Of a stretch of DNA of 64,000 nucleotides, positions 53,623 through 63,744 are shown piece by piece. Below the pieces are notes generated by a model. The model had not been told where the DNA came from, did no database searches, and worked only from the letters and a program-made list of their open reading frames with translations. The stretch comes from Ralstonia sp. TCR112 (GTDB taxonomy: Bacteria > Pseudomonadota > Gammaproteobacteria > Burkholderiales > Burkholderiaceae), in contig NZ_VOSS01000006.1 of assembly GCF_007997035.1 (NCBI RefSeq), positions 1-64,000 of the forward strand, read 5' to 3'. A program made the position numbers and the translations under genes. The stretch's first letter is position 1. Every line of letters starts with the position of its first letter.

Positions 53623-56328
53623 ATGATCCGGCCAACCCTCAAATTCCAGGCGGCTTTCTTTGCCACCATCATTGTGGCCGTGCTGCTGGCCGGCTTTTTC
53701 GTCAGCCAAAAGAACAAGTTTCGCCAGGAAGTCCAGGCACTGGTCCAGGAGCATCAGCAAGCACTCGTGAAGGACGTCGCCGCAGACCTGCGCCAGCGGC
53801 TGGACGAGTATCTCGATATTGTCCAGCGCACTGCCAGGCAAACGCACTCCGTTCAATTTCGGTCTTCTGAAGACGCTCGCAGTTACTTCGAATCCATCGC
53901 TCCGGTAGCCGGCCTTTTCGATAGCATCTTTCTCGTCGGGATGGACGGCAAGGTCAGCGCCATTTCTCCGCATGCGCAGCGCGTCATCGGCCTGGACGTC
54001 CGCGACCGGGACTATTTCAAGCAAGTCGTTGTCGTTGGCCAGCCCACCATCTCGGCCCCGCTACGGAACCGCATCGGTGGTGCGCCGAATATCGTACTGG
54101 CCGCGCCTGTCTTTGATGAGACGGGCCACATGGTCGGCGTCTTCTGTGCCTCCCTGGGGCTGCTGCGGCCGAACTTCCTGGGCGACATGCGCAACGCCCG
54201 CATCGGCACACATGGCTACCTGTTCGTGGTGCAACGCGGCAACGACCCGGTGTTCGTCATCCACCCCGATGACGCCAAGCTGCTGGCCAACACCAGCACG
54301 GACCCCGCCATTGCACGCGCCGTGGCCGGACAGCCCCTCAATGGTGAAACCGAGCCCATGGTCAGCATGGAAAACGTCATTGCCGTCGGGTGGACCGTGG
54401 GCTCGGTCATTCCGAGAGACGAAGTCGATGCTCCGTTTGCGACCATGCGGAACCGGTTCGGTTGGGCCGGGGGCTTTCTCATCGTGCTGGTGGCGTGCTC
54501 TGTGTGGGGCGCAATGCATCTTCTGCTGCGCCCGCTGGGCCGCCTGCATGCGGCGCTGCGTAATCCGGATCGCGGTGAATGGGGCCGCTTGACCAAGCTC
54601 GATGTCGGCCCGGCATCACCGGAAATCGAAGCCATCGTCCGCAACCTGCGCGCGCTCATGGGAGAGGTCGTACGGCAGCGGGCAGAACTGGAAGCGGTGA
54701 ACGACGCATCGCCGCTCGGCTTCTTCAGAACGCGTAACGACGGGCAAACCACCTACATCAACGAGTCGTATTGCCGGATTCTCGGCCTGTCCAAAGAAGC
54801 AGCGCTCGCAAACCAGTGGCGCGAAAGACTCGACCCGGACGATCGGGCACGTGCGGAGGACGCGTGGGATTCGGCCAGAGAACGCCGCGTTGTCTTCCGA
54901 GACAATCAGCGCATCTGCGTTCCGGGGGAGCCGGTACGCCAGATCTCCGTCACCGCGGCACCCGTCGTTGTTGACGGGAAGGCGCGCGGATATGTCGGCG
55001 TTGTCGAAGACATCACGCAACGTGTCCGGGCGGAACAATCGGTGGCGGCACTGATGTCGGTTCTGGAAGCCACGCCCGATTTCATTGCCCAGACGGATCG
55101 CTATGGCAAGCTCACCTACATCAATCCGGCCGGACGCGCGTTCGCCGGACTTCCGGCCGACAAGGCAATCAACGAGACAACACTTGCGGACTATCACCCG
55201 CCTGAAACGGTCCAGGCCATAAGAGAGGTCGCGGTACCGACTGCGCTGAGGTCTGGTGTCTGGGTCGGGGAATCGCTCGCGTACAACGCCAAGCATGAAG
55301 CGGTGCCGGTGGCCCACACCGTCATCGTCCACCGCGACGCTGCAGGCCGGCTCGACCATTACTCCTCGATCATGCGGGACATCAGTCAGGAGAAAGCCGC
55401 CAAGGAGGTCATGGAACGCAACGCCGAAACCTTGCGAACGGTGACGGATGCCATGCCAGCCGAAGTGTGTTTTGTCGGCGCCGACGGCCGATATGAATTT
55501 GCCAACGCGGCCTATGCCAAAAAGGTCGACATGCCGCACGGCAAACTCATCGGCAAGACCGTCCAGGAAGTGTTCGGCATTGCCGCATATGAGCGGATAC
55601 GCGAGCCATTCGAGAAGGCCCTGGCAGGCAGCGCTCAACGGTTCGAGCGGGAAGAACCCAATGGCACGTCGCTCGCCTGCAAGGAAGTGCAGTACGTTCC
55701 GCAGTTCCGACCGGACGGCTCTGTCATTGGTGTGCACGTCCTGATCACGGACATTACGGCGCGCAAAGAGAAGGAAGTCCGACTGAAGTCCTTGTCAGAA
55801 ACCGACCATCTGACGGGCTTGCTCAATCGGGCGGGCTTCGAAGAGCAGCTGGCAAAGGCTGTTTCCTCTGACAACCGCCGTGCGTTGGGCGCGCTGCTGC
55901 TGATCGACCTGGATGGGTTCAAACGCGTCAACGACACCTATGGCCACGCAACGGGCGACGAAGTGCTGCGCAGCTTTGCCGATCGGCTACGCACCGTCAT
56001 GCGACCGACAGACTTTGTCGCCCGCTTTGGCGGCGACGAGTTTGCCGTCATCGTCGGGCCGGTGAATGACGACACGCTGCATCGCCTTGCCGCACGTCTG
56101 ATCTCGGTCGGCGCGAGGCCGTACAAATTCGGCGAGGTCACCATCGGGCTCGGTTGCAGCATCGGCGTGGCCCGCCTGCGTCACGACGTCGACCGCGCTG
56201 CGTTGGTCGCCGCTGCAGACGACGCCTTATACCGCGCGAAAAACCGGGGCAAAGGGCGTTACGAATTTGCTGACGACGTTGCCGACGAAGAGATCGACTT
56301 CGACCCCGACGCCACGACACGCGTATAG
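53623..56328 (+). CDS. Membrane diguanylate cyclase with Cache, PAS and GGDEF domains
   Basis: This 901-residue protein has an N-terminal membrane helix (about residues 6-26), a periplasmic double-Cache sensory domain (about 32-280), a second helix (about 285-310), and three PAS/PAC repeats (about 350-470, 475-600, 605-725). The GGDEF domain follows (about 730-890). The active site is GGDEF in RFGGDEF and an RxxD inhibitory site (RPTD) sits five residues before it, so it is an active, feedback-inhibited diguanylate cyclase. No EAL domain. The C-terminus is acidic. The ATG at 53623 is chosen because a GTG ten codons up has no ribosome site. Confidence 0.92.
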   Translation: MIRPTLKFQAAFFATIIVAVLLAGFFVSQKNKFRQEVQALVQEHQQALVKDVAADLRQRLDEYLDIVQRTARQTHSVQFRSSEDARSYFESIAPVAGLFDSIFLVGMDGKVSAISPHAQRVIGLDVRDRDYFKQVVVVGQPTISAPLRNRIGGAPNIVLAAPVFDETGHMVGVFCASLGLLRPNFLGDMRNARIGTHGYLFVVQRGNDPVFVIHPDDAKLLANTSTDPAIARAVAGQPLNGETEPMVSMENVIAVGWTVGSVIPRDEVDAPFATMRNRFGWAGGFLIVLVACSVWGAMHLLLRPLGRLHAALRNPDRGEWGRLTKLDVGPASPEIEAIVRNLRALMGEVVRQRAELEAVNDASPLGFFRTRNDGQTTYINESYCRILGLSKEAALANQWRERLDPDDRARAEDAWDSARERRVVFRDNQRICVPGEPVRQISVTAAPVVVDGKARGYVGVVEDITQRVRAEQSVAALMSVLEATPDFIAQTDRYGKLTYINPAGRAFAGLPADKAINETTLADYHPPETVQAIREVAVPTALRSGVWVGESLAYNAKHEAVPVAHTVIVHRDAAGRLDHYSSIMRDISQEKAAKEVMERNAETLRTVTDAMPAEVCFVGADGRYEFANAAYAKKVDMPHGKLIGKTVQEVFGIAAYERIREPFEKALAGSAQRFEREEPNGTSLACKEVQYVPQFRPDGSVIGVHVLITDITARKEKEVRLKSLSETDHLTGLLNRAGFEEQLAKAVSSDNRRALGALLLIDLDGFKRVNDTYGHATGDEVLRSFADRLRTVMRPTDFVARFGGDEFAVIVGPVNDDTLHRLAARLISVGARPYKFGEVTIGLGCSIGVARLRHDVDRAALVAAADDALYRAKNRGKGRYEFADDVADEEIDFDPDATTRV

Positions 56329-56365
56329 CCGCCGCAGACCGCCGCGTGGCCAGCCCAACCGTTGC

Positions 56366-56390
56366 CAACCCGCCAAACTCGGCGGGTTTT
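56366..56390 (+). terminator. Intrinsic terminator after the diguanylate cyclase gene
   Basis: A perfect 8-bp stem (AACCCGCC at 56366-56373 with GGCGGGTT at 56380-56387) with a 6-nt loop, ending in five T (56386-56390). It lies 38 nt after the stop and before the convergent LysR gene. Confidence 0.85.
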
Positions 56391-56475
56391 TCATTTCGTG
56401 TCGAGCTGACTGTCCGGCCACGGTTGGTGTAGTGCCGAACGCGTGCACTTCAGCGCTTTCCGGCAACGCTGCGCC

Positions 56476-57396
56476 TTACCCGGCAGCCGGCGTTTGCATG
56501 AAGTCTTGGGCCACCTTCACGAGCCAAGTCCGCAGGGCCTGCAGCGGCGGATAGCCTGCGCGGCTCGTGGGCCAGGCGAGGTAATAGCGCTCGGTACTTT
56601 CCATCTCGGGCACATGCGGCAACGCTCGCACCAGGTCGCCCTGCTGCAGCTCGTGGGCGATCAGGAAACGCGGCAGCAACGCCACGCCCAGTCCCGCCAC
56701 TGCAGCTTGCGCGGCGGTGGCAAATTGGTCGAACAGCATGCCTTGGGGTTCCGCACCCGCCACCTGATGGCTCGCCAGCCAACGCGGCCAGGCATCGGGG
56801 CGTGAGGCCAGATGCAACAGCGGCGCATGCAGCAGATCGCGCGGCTGCGCAAAGCCGTAGCGGGCGAGCAACGTCGGGCTGCAGGCGGGCACGACGGTTT
56901 CGCTCATCAGCAAGGCCAGCTCCGCCCCCGGCCAGTGCGGCGTACCGAAATGAATGGCCGCATCCACCGCCTCCAGTTGAAAGTCGAACTGCGACAACCG
57001 CGTCGTCAGATTGATGGTGATGCCGGGGTGCTCGTCAAAAAACGCCGGCAGGCGCGGCGCCAGCCAACGGGTGCCGAAGGTCGGGAGGATGGCCAGATTC
57101 AAGCTGCCGCCCTGCGGATTGGTACGAAACCCCACCGTGGCGCTGGAGATGCGCATCAACGCGCCGCGGATTTCCTCTGCATACGCCTGGCCCGCCGCGC
57201 TCAGCCGCACGGTCTGGCGTTCCCGCACGAACAGTTCGGCGCACAGGCGCTCTTCCAGCGCGCGGATCTGGCGGCTGACGGCACTTTGCGTGAGGTGCAG
57301 CTCGGCGGCGGCCGCCGTGAAGCTCTGGTGGCGCGCGGCGGCCTCGAACGCGCAAAGCAGGGACATCGGCGGCAGAAAGCGGCGAGACAGGAACAT
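56476..57396 (-). CDS. LysR family regulator, GcvA-like
   Basis: This 306-residue LysR protein begins MFLSRRFLPPMSLLCAFEAA and has the HTH at about residues 11-70 (ELHLTQSAVSRQIRALEE) with a GcvA-type effector domain (about 95-300). It diverges from the hglS gene, and a dyad operator lies between them, so it probably regulates the hglS unit. The inducer may be a lysine or aminoadipate product (inference). Confidence 0.88.
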   Translation of the reverse strand: MFLSRRFLPPMSLLCAFEAAARHQSFTAAAAELHLTQSAVSRQIRALEERLCAELFVRERQTVRLSAAGQAYAEEIRGALMRISSATVGFRTNPQGGSLNLAILPTFGTRWLAPRLPAFFDEHPGITINLTTRLSQFDFQLEAVDAAIHFGTPHWPGAELALLMSETVVPACSPTLLARYGFAQPRDLLHAPLLHLASRPDAWPRWLASHQVAGAEPQGMLFDQFATAAQAAVAGLGVALLPRFLIAHELQQGDLVRALPHVPEMESTERYYLAWPTSRAGYPPLQALRTWLVKVAQDFMQTPAAG

Positions 57397-57434
57397 GGAA
57401 GCGCAGAAGTTGTGCGGTGCGAAAGTGGCCCAGT

Positions 57435-57451
57435 CATTCTAATTTGGAATG
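57435..57451 (+). promoter_or_regulatory. LysR-type operator dyad
   Basis: A perfect dyad CATTC-7-GAATG lies at 57435-57451. It contains the T-N11-A LysR core. It lies 39 nt from the LysR start and 81 nt from the hglS start, a usual place for a shared divergent promoter. Confidence 0.6.
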
Positions 57452-57531
57452 ACCTTAGGCCGGATTATCGTTTGACCGCCGCTCCTTGCCCAACCTAGCA
57501 TCGCTTCACCACTGCCCAATCCCACTCAGTC

Positions 57532-58941
57532 ATGAGCACTGCGCATCAACTTCCCGCGTCGAACTTCATCGACGCAAACGAAATCCGCTCGCGCTTTTCG
57601 CGCGCCATGTCGGCCATGTACCGGGAGGAGGTGCCGCAATACGGCATGCTGGTCGAGTTGGTGGCAGACATCAACGCGCGCACGCTGGACGCCCAGCCCG
57701 CGCTGCGCGCGCAGATGGCGCAGTCGGGCGAACTGGAGCGGCTGGATATCGAGCGCCACGGCGCCATCCGCGTCGGCACGGCCGCCGAGCTGGCCACGCT
57801 GCGCCGGCTGTTTGCCGTCATGGGGATGGAACCGGTGGGTTACTACGATCTGTCGGTGGCGGGCGTGCCCGTGCATTCGACGGCGTTCCGCCCAGTGACC
57901 GACGCCGCGTTGTTGGCCAACCCGTTTCGCGTGTTCACCTCGCTGCTGCGGCTTGAGTTGATTGCCGACGCCGCCCTGCGCGACAAGGCCGCCGCCATCC
58001 TGGCGCGCCGGCAGATCTTTACCCCGCGCGTGCTCGAATTGATCGCCCAATGCGAAGCCGACGGCGGTCTGGCCGATGCGGATGCCGACGCGTTTGTGCG
58101 CGAGGCGCTGGAGACCTTCCGCTGGCACAGCACCGCCACGGTCGACGCCCAGACGTATCGCGCGCTGCAAGCCGCTCACCGTTTGGTGGCCGACGTGGTG
58201 TGCTTCCGCGGCCCGCACATCAACCACCTGACACCGCGCACGCTCGACATCGACGCCGCCCAGGCCGCCATGCCCACACGCGGCATGGATGCCAAGGATG
58301 TGGTGGAAGGCCCGCCGCGCCGCGACTGCCCCATCCTCCTGCGCCAGACCAGCTTCAAGGCGCTGCAGGAAGCCGTACGCTTTACTGACGATGCAGGCGC
58401 CCACACGGCGCGCTTTGGCGAAATCGAGCAGCGCGGCGTGGCCCTCACGCGCACGGGCCGCGCGCTGTATGACCAACTGCTGGCCGAGGTGCGCAGCATG
58501 GGCAACGCCGGCAGTGCCGCACCCAACTACGGAAACCGATTGGCCCAGGCGTTCCGCGCCTTTCCCGATAGCCATGACGCGCTGCGTGCGCAAGGGCTGG
58601 CGTTCTATCGCTACACGCTCACGCCGTCGGGCCATGCACAGACCGACGCAGGCACGGCACCCGATGCATCGTTGGACGAACTCCTGGCCAAGGGTTGGGT
58701 GCAGGCCGACCCCATCACGTATGAAGATTTCCTGCCGGTCAGCGCGGCCGGCATCTTCCAGTCCAACCTGGGCGGCGAAGAACAGAAGCAGTATCAGGCC
58801 CACGCCGCGCAGCAGGCCTTCGAGGCCGCGCTGGGCGCACGCGTGCATGACGAAATCGCGCTGTACGAAGCCGCGCAGCAGCGCTCCATCGATCAGGTGC
58901 GCGCCGTGCTGCGCGGCACGCCCGTGATGGATGCTGCATGA
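57532..58941 (+). CDS. 2-oxoadipate dioxygenase/decarboxylase (DUF1338, HglS type)
   Basis: This 469-residue protein belongs to the DUF1338/HglS family of Fe(II) enzymes that turn 2-oxoadipate into D-2-hydroxyglutarate. It has the motif VPVHSTAFRP near residue 115, the stretch GPHINHLTPRTLDID near 228, and FGEIEQRG near 297; His and Glu from such motifs bind the metal. The next two genes make a pathway: aminotransferase and D-2-hydroxyglutarate dehydrogenase. Its last four bases overlap the aminotransferase start. Confidence 0.88.
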   Translation: MSTAHQLPASNFIDANEIRSRFSRAMSAMYREEVPQYGMLVELVADINARTLDAQPALRAQMAQSGELERLDIERHGAIRVGTAAELATLRRLFAVMGMEPVGYYDLSVAGVPVHSTAFRPVTDAALLANPFRVFTSLLRLELIADAALRDKAAAILARRQIFTPRVLELIAQCEADGGLADADADAFVREALETFRWHSTATVDAQTYRALQAAHRLVADVVCFRGPHINHLTPRTLDIDAAQAAMPTRGMDAKDVVEGPPRRDCPILLRQTSFKALQEAVRFTDDAGAHTARFGEIEQRGVALTRTGRALYDQLLAEVRSMGNAGSAAPNYGNRLAQAFRAFPDSHDALRAQGLAFYRYTLTPSGHAQTDAGTAPDASLDELLAKGWVQADPITYEDFLPVSAAGIFQSNLGGEEQKQYQAHAAQQAFEAALGARVHDEIALYEAAQQRSIDQVRAVLRGTPVMDAA

Positions 58942-60188
58942 CAAGCTCGCATGCCCCAGCCGCCATGCCCGGCTTTGCGGCCCCGTTTGCAAACCCCGCC
59001 GGCTCGCCCATCCGTGAACTGTTTCCGTACCTCAGCCAGCCGGGGATGATCTCGCTGGCGGGCGGCTATCCGTCGCCCAGCCTGTTCGATGCCGAAGGGC
59101 TGGCACAGGCCGCCGGCCGAGCCATGACGGGCGATGCGCAGGCCTTGCAGTACGGCGCGACTGAAGGGCTGCCCGTCCTCCGCGCAGCCCTCGCCGCATT
59201 GATGGAAGCGCGCGGCGTCCAGGCCAGCGGCGAACAAATGATGGTCACCACGGGCTCGCAGCAAGCCTTCGACTTGCTGGTGCGAGTGTTGATTGAACCG
59301 GGGGATACGGTGTTGGTGGAAGTGCCCGCCTACCCTGCCACGCTGCAAGCCTTGCGTCTGGCGCAGGCCCGCATCGTGCCCGTGCCGATGGACGAATATG
59401 GCCTGCAGACCGATGCACTGGCCGACCTCCTCCATCAACTGCCTGCCACGCAGCGCCCCAAGCTGCTCTACACCGTGCCGAATTTTTCCAACCCGCGCGG
59501 CACGCTGCTCGCTGCCCAGCGGCGCGAAACCCTGGTGCAGCTGGCCTGCACGCACGGCTTCTGGGTGGTGGAAGACGATCCCTACGGCGAGCTGCGCTTT
59601 GATACGGCAGACGGCGACGCCGCTGCCATGCCACCCACGCTGCGCGCGGTGGGCGATCGGCTGGCCGTGGGCGGCACGAACCCGGTGGTGTATCTCTCCA
59701 GCCTTTCCAAAACCGTCGCACCTGCGCTGCGGATCGGCTGGATGCTGGCCGATGCCAGCCTGCTGCGCCGCTGCGCCATCGCCAAGCAGACGGTGGATCT
59801 GTGTACGTCTCCGCTGGCGCAGATGGTGGCGGCGCGCTATCTGGAAAGTGGCCGCTATCCGGCCACGGTGCAGCGCGCACGCGTCGAATATCAGCGGCGC
59901 ATGCAGGCGCTGGTGCAAGGCATCGCCACGCAGCTGGATGGCCGTATGCAGTGCGCCGCGCCGGCGGGCGGCATGTTTGTCTGGGCCACGTTCGCGCCGT
60001 CGATCGACCCGCAGGCGCTCTTCGATGCCGCCGTGTCGCAGCAGGTGCTGTATGTGCCCGGCAAGGCGTTCTACCCGGACAACGCGCAGCTCAACACCAT
60101 GCGCCTGTCGTTTGCCGCGCCCGAGGTGCCGCAGATCGAACAGGCCGTGCAGCGGCTGGCGGCCGCCGTGGCGCTGGCCATGCGTTGA
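58938..60188 (+). CDS. Class I PLP aminotransferase (2-aminoadipate type)
   Basis: This 416-residue fold-type I enzyme has the GMISLAGGYPSPSLFD stretch near residue 37, the PLP-binding Lys in SSLSKTVAPALRIGW (about residue 258), and a terminal Arg region. Proteins of this kind include 2-aminoadipate, kynurenine and MocR-linked transaminases. In this operon the reaction 2-aminoadipate plus 2-oxoglutarate to 2-oxoadipate would feed HglS (inference). It overlaps hglS by four bases. Confidence 0.88.
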   Translation: MTSSHAPAAMPGFAAPFANPAGSPIRELFPYLSQPGMISLAGGYPSPSLFDAEGLAQAAGRAMTGDAQALQYGATEGLPVLRAALAALMEARGVQASGEQMMVTTGSQQAFDLLVRVLIEPGDTVLVEVPAYPATLQALRLAQARIVPVPMDEYGLQTDALADLLHQLPATQRPKLLYTVPNFSNPRGTLLAAQRRETLVQLACTHGFWVVEDDPYGELRFDTADGDAAAMPPTLRAVGDRLAVGGTNPVVYLSSLSKTVAPALRIGWMLADASLLRRCAIAKQTVDLCTSPLAQMVAARYLESGRYPATVQRARVEYQRRMQALVQGIATQLDGRMQCAAPAGGMFVWATFAPSIDPQALFDAAVSQQVLYVPGKAFYPDNAQLNTMRLSFAAPEVPQIEQAVQRLAAAVALAMR

Positions 60189-60225
60189 CGCCTGCTCAGA
60201 CAGAGACCACCTTCATCGCGTAGTC

Positions 60226-61665
60226 ATGACACCCGACAACCTGATTCCGGCCTTGCGCAACATCGTGGGCGCCGCCAATGTTCTGACCGGCGACGACTGC
60301 GCCGAATACGAATCCGATTGGCGCCAGCGCGTGCGCGGCAAGGCGCTGTGCGTGGTGCGGCCCGGCTGCACGGCCGACGTGGCTGCGGTCGTGCGCGCAT
60401 GCGCACAAGCCGGTGTGTCCATCGTGCCGCAAGGTGGCAATACAGGGCTGGTGGAAGGCTCGGTGCCGGATGCCAGCGGCGAGCAAATCATCCTGAGCCT
60501 GCGCCGCATGCAAACCGTGCGCGCCATCGACGCCGCCAACATGACGATGACGGTGGACGCCGGTTGCGTGCTCCAGTCGCTGCAGGACGTGGCAAGCGGG
60601 GCCGGCATGCTGTTCCCGCTGAGCCTGGGTGCGGAAGGCAGTTGCACCATCGGCGGCAACCTGGCGACCAATGCGGGCGGCACGCAGGTGCTGCGCTATG
60701 GCAATGCGCGCGAGCTGTGCCTGGGGCTGGAAGTCGTGCTGGCGGACGGCCAGGTCTGGGAAAACCTGCAAGGCCTGCGCAAGGACAACACCGGCTATGA
60801 CCTGCGCACTCTGTTCATCGGCAGCGAGGGCACGCTGGGCATCATCACGGCGGCCACGCTGCGGCTGTATCCGCAACCGGCCGCGCAATTGACGGCGTGG
60901 GCCGCCGTGCCGTCACTGCAAGCCGCCACGGCATTGCTGGCGTTATCGCACCGGCATCTGTCTGCGGCGCTCACGGGTTTTGAGGTGATGAGCCAGGAAG
61001 GGCTCAGGTTGGTCGATGCGCACTATCCCCATCTGCGCGTGCCGATGTGGCGCGAAACGATGTGGTGCGTGCTGCTGGAAGCGTCCGACAGTGAATCCGA
61101 GGCGCATGCCCGCGCGCAGTTCGAACGCCTGCTCGAAACCGCGATGGAAGACGGCATCGTGACCGACGCAATCATTGCCGAAAACATCCGGCAGGCGCAC
61201 GACCTGTGGCACATCCGCGAGAGCATCACCCTGGCCCAGGCAGCCGAAGGGCCCAACATCAAACACGATGTCTCGGTGCCGATCTCGCGCATTCCCGAGT
61301 TTGTGGCGCAAACCGATGCGCAGCTGCAAGCGCTCGCGCCCGGGCTGCGGCTCATCAACTTCGGGCACCTGGGCGACGGAAACCTGCACTACAACGTGCA
61401 GCCGCCGGCCGGGGCGGACGCTGCGGCGTTCGTCGCCGCGCATGAGGCTGCGATTGGCGATGCGGTGTACCAGTCCGTCCACCACTTTGGCGGTTCGATC
61501 TCGGCCGAGCACGGCATCGGCGCGCTCAAGCGCGACCACCTTCCGCACTACAAGGCGCCGGTCGCCCTGCAGTTGATGCAAACCATCAAGCAGGCGCTCG
61601 ACCCGCAATGCCTGCTGAACCCGGGGCGCGTGCTCGAACGGCGGCCGGGTCAGATGGCGCGATAG
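60226..61665 (+). CDS. FAD-linked D-2-hydroxyglutarate dehydrogenase-type oxidase
   Basis: This 479-residue VAO/PCMH flavoprotein has the FAD-binding motif PQGGNTGLVEGSVPD near residue 65 and IGGNLATNAGG near 143. The C-terminal domain has NFGHLGDGNLHYNV near 375, AEHGIGALKR near 425 and LLNPGRVL at the end. This is the D-lactate/D-2-hydroxyglutarate dehydrogenase family. With HglS upstream its substrate is probably D-2-hydroxyglutarate, producing 2-oxoglutarate. It runs into the convergent IclR gene with a 16-bp overlap of stops. Confidence 0.85.
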   Translation: MTPDNLIPALRNIVGAANVLTGDDCAEYESDWRQRVRGKALCVVRPGCTADVAAVVRACAQAGVSIVPQGGNTGLVEGSVPDASGEQIILSLRRMQTVRAIDAANMTMTVDAGCVLQSLQDVASGAGMLFPLSLGAEGSCTIGGNLATNAGGTQVLRYGNARELCLGLEVVLADGQVWENLQGLRKDNTGYDLRTLFIGSEGTLGIITAATLRLYPQPAAQLTAWAAVPSLQAATALLALSHRHLSAALTGFEVMSQEGLRLVDAHYPHLRVPMWRETMWCVLLEASDSESEAHARAQFERLLETAMEDGIVTDAIIAENIRQAHDLWHIRESITLAQAAEGPNIKHDVSVPISRIPEFVAQTDAQLQALAPGLRLINFGHLGDGNLHYNVQPPAGADAAAFVAAHEAAIGDAVYQSVHHFGGSISAEHGIGALKRDHLPHYKAPVALQLMQTIKQALDPQCLLNPGRVLERRPGQMAR

Positions 61666-62492
61666 GTATCGCTCACGGCCATCGATTGCATCGGGCGGCG
61701 CAGCGTCGGATCGAATGGATTGATCTGCGTGGTCAGGCGATTGGCCTCGCGCAGCAGCATGTCGTAGACGATGGGCAGGCGCTCTGCGCTCAGGCGGTTG
61801 GCGAGCGTACCCACGGAAAGCGCGGCGACGACGTTGCCGTTGCGATCGAATACGGGCACGGCAATACCGGCCATGCCTTCGAGCAGCCCGTCCGTCTTGG
61901 CGCTGTAGCCGCGCTCGCGTGCCTTCCTGACCTCGGAGCGCAGATAGACCTCGTCGTAGACGCTGTAGTGCCGGATGCGCGGCAGGTTGTAGCGCAGCAC
62001 CTCCTCCTGCTCGGCGTCGGGCAGGTGCGCGAGGATCACCAGCGCGCCCTGGCCCACACCGAGTTCGATGCGTCCGCCCACATCGCCGGTGAACGTGCGA
62101 ATCGGGTATTGGCCCTCCACGCGATCCAGGCACACCGCATCGAAACCCGAGCGCACCAGCAGCAGCACCGTGTCGCCCAGGCTGGCATTCAGCCGCAGCA
62201 GGGCCGGCCGGGCGACGGAGCGCAAGTCGTTCACCGCGCCCGCCTGGGCCGCCAGGCAGAAGAGATCCAGGCTCAGCCGGTACAGCTTGTTCTGCTGATC
62301 CTGCTCGACCATGCCCTCCTGCGTCAGCCCCTGCAGCAGGCGGTGCGTGGTGGCAGGCGTCATTCCCAGCGTCTTGGCCAGGTAGGTGACGCGCACACCT
62401 TGGTGCTGCTGCTCCGCCATGGTGCGCAGGATCTGGAAGGTGCGGTGCATGGCGCTGCGCTGATGCGCGTCGTCGTCGGAATCTACGGACAT
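61650..62492 (-). CDS. IclR family transcriptional regulator
   Basis: This 280-residue protein has an N-terminal IclR winged helix (about residues 12-75, HRTFQILRTMAEQQHQGVRV and TPATTHRLLQGL) and a GAF-like IclR effector domain (about 90-265). It diverges from the ABC transporter genes and likely controls them. The start at 62492 precedes the HTH by 14 residues and gives a normal length. Confidence 0.92.
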   Translation of the reverse strand: MSVDSDDDAHQRSAMHRTFQILRTMAEQQHQGVRVTYLAKTLGMTPATTHRLLQGLTQEGMVEQDQQNKLYRLSLDLFCLAAQAGAVNDLRSVARPALLRLNASLGDTVLLLVRSGFDAVCLDRVEGQYPIRTFTGDVGGRIELGVGQGALVILAHLPDAEQEEVLRYNLPRIRHYSVYDEVYLRSEVRKARERGYSAKTDGLLEGMAGIAVPVFDRNGNVVAALSVGTLANRLSAERLPIVYDMLLREANRLTTQINPFDPTLRRPMQSMAVSDTYRAI

Positions 62493-62528
62493 AAAGCTGG
62501 AATGGACTGAATTTGGTTGATCGATTGT

Positions 62529-62545
62529 ATTCCGGTGATCGGAAT
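62529..62545 (+). promoter_or_regulatory. Candidate IclR operator
   Basis: A perfect dyad ATTCCG-5-CGGAAT (62529-62545) lies between the divergent IclR and ABC transporter genes. Related TGGAAT and ATTCCA words at about 62499 and 62569 also occur. The region 62493-62679 is AT-rich and suits promoters. Confidence 0.5.
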
Positions 62546-62679
62546 AAATACGAGAAAAATTCCAATTACAGCGTATACACCTAGGCGAAATCGATGTTTT
62601 GGCACACCTGTTGCAATAGCATATCCATATTGTTCAATTGGAAGAGTCTGGCGACGCCCCCAGTCGCAAGGGATGACCG

Positions 62680-63740
<1,061 letters not shown>

Positions 63741-63744
<4 letters not shown>

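Noticed and set aside
59293-60225. Long N-terminal extension of the D-2-hydroxyglutarate dehydrogenase frame
   Set aside because: It overlaps the aminotransferase gene in another frame and lacks coding character; the ATG at 60226 begins the conserved domain.
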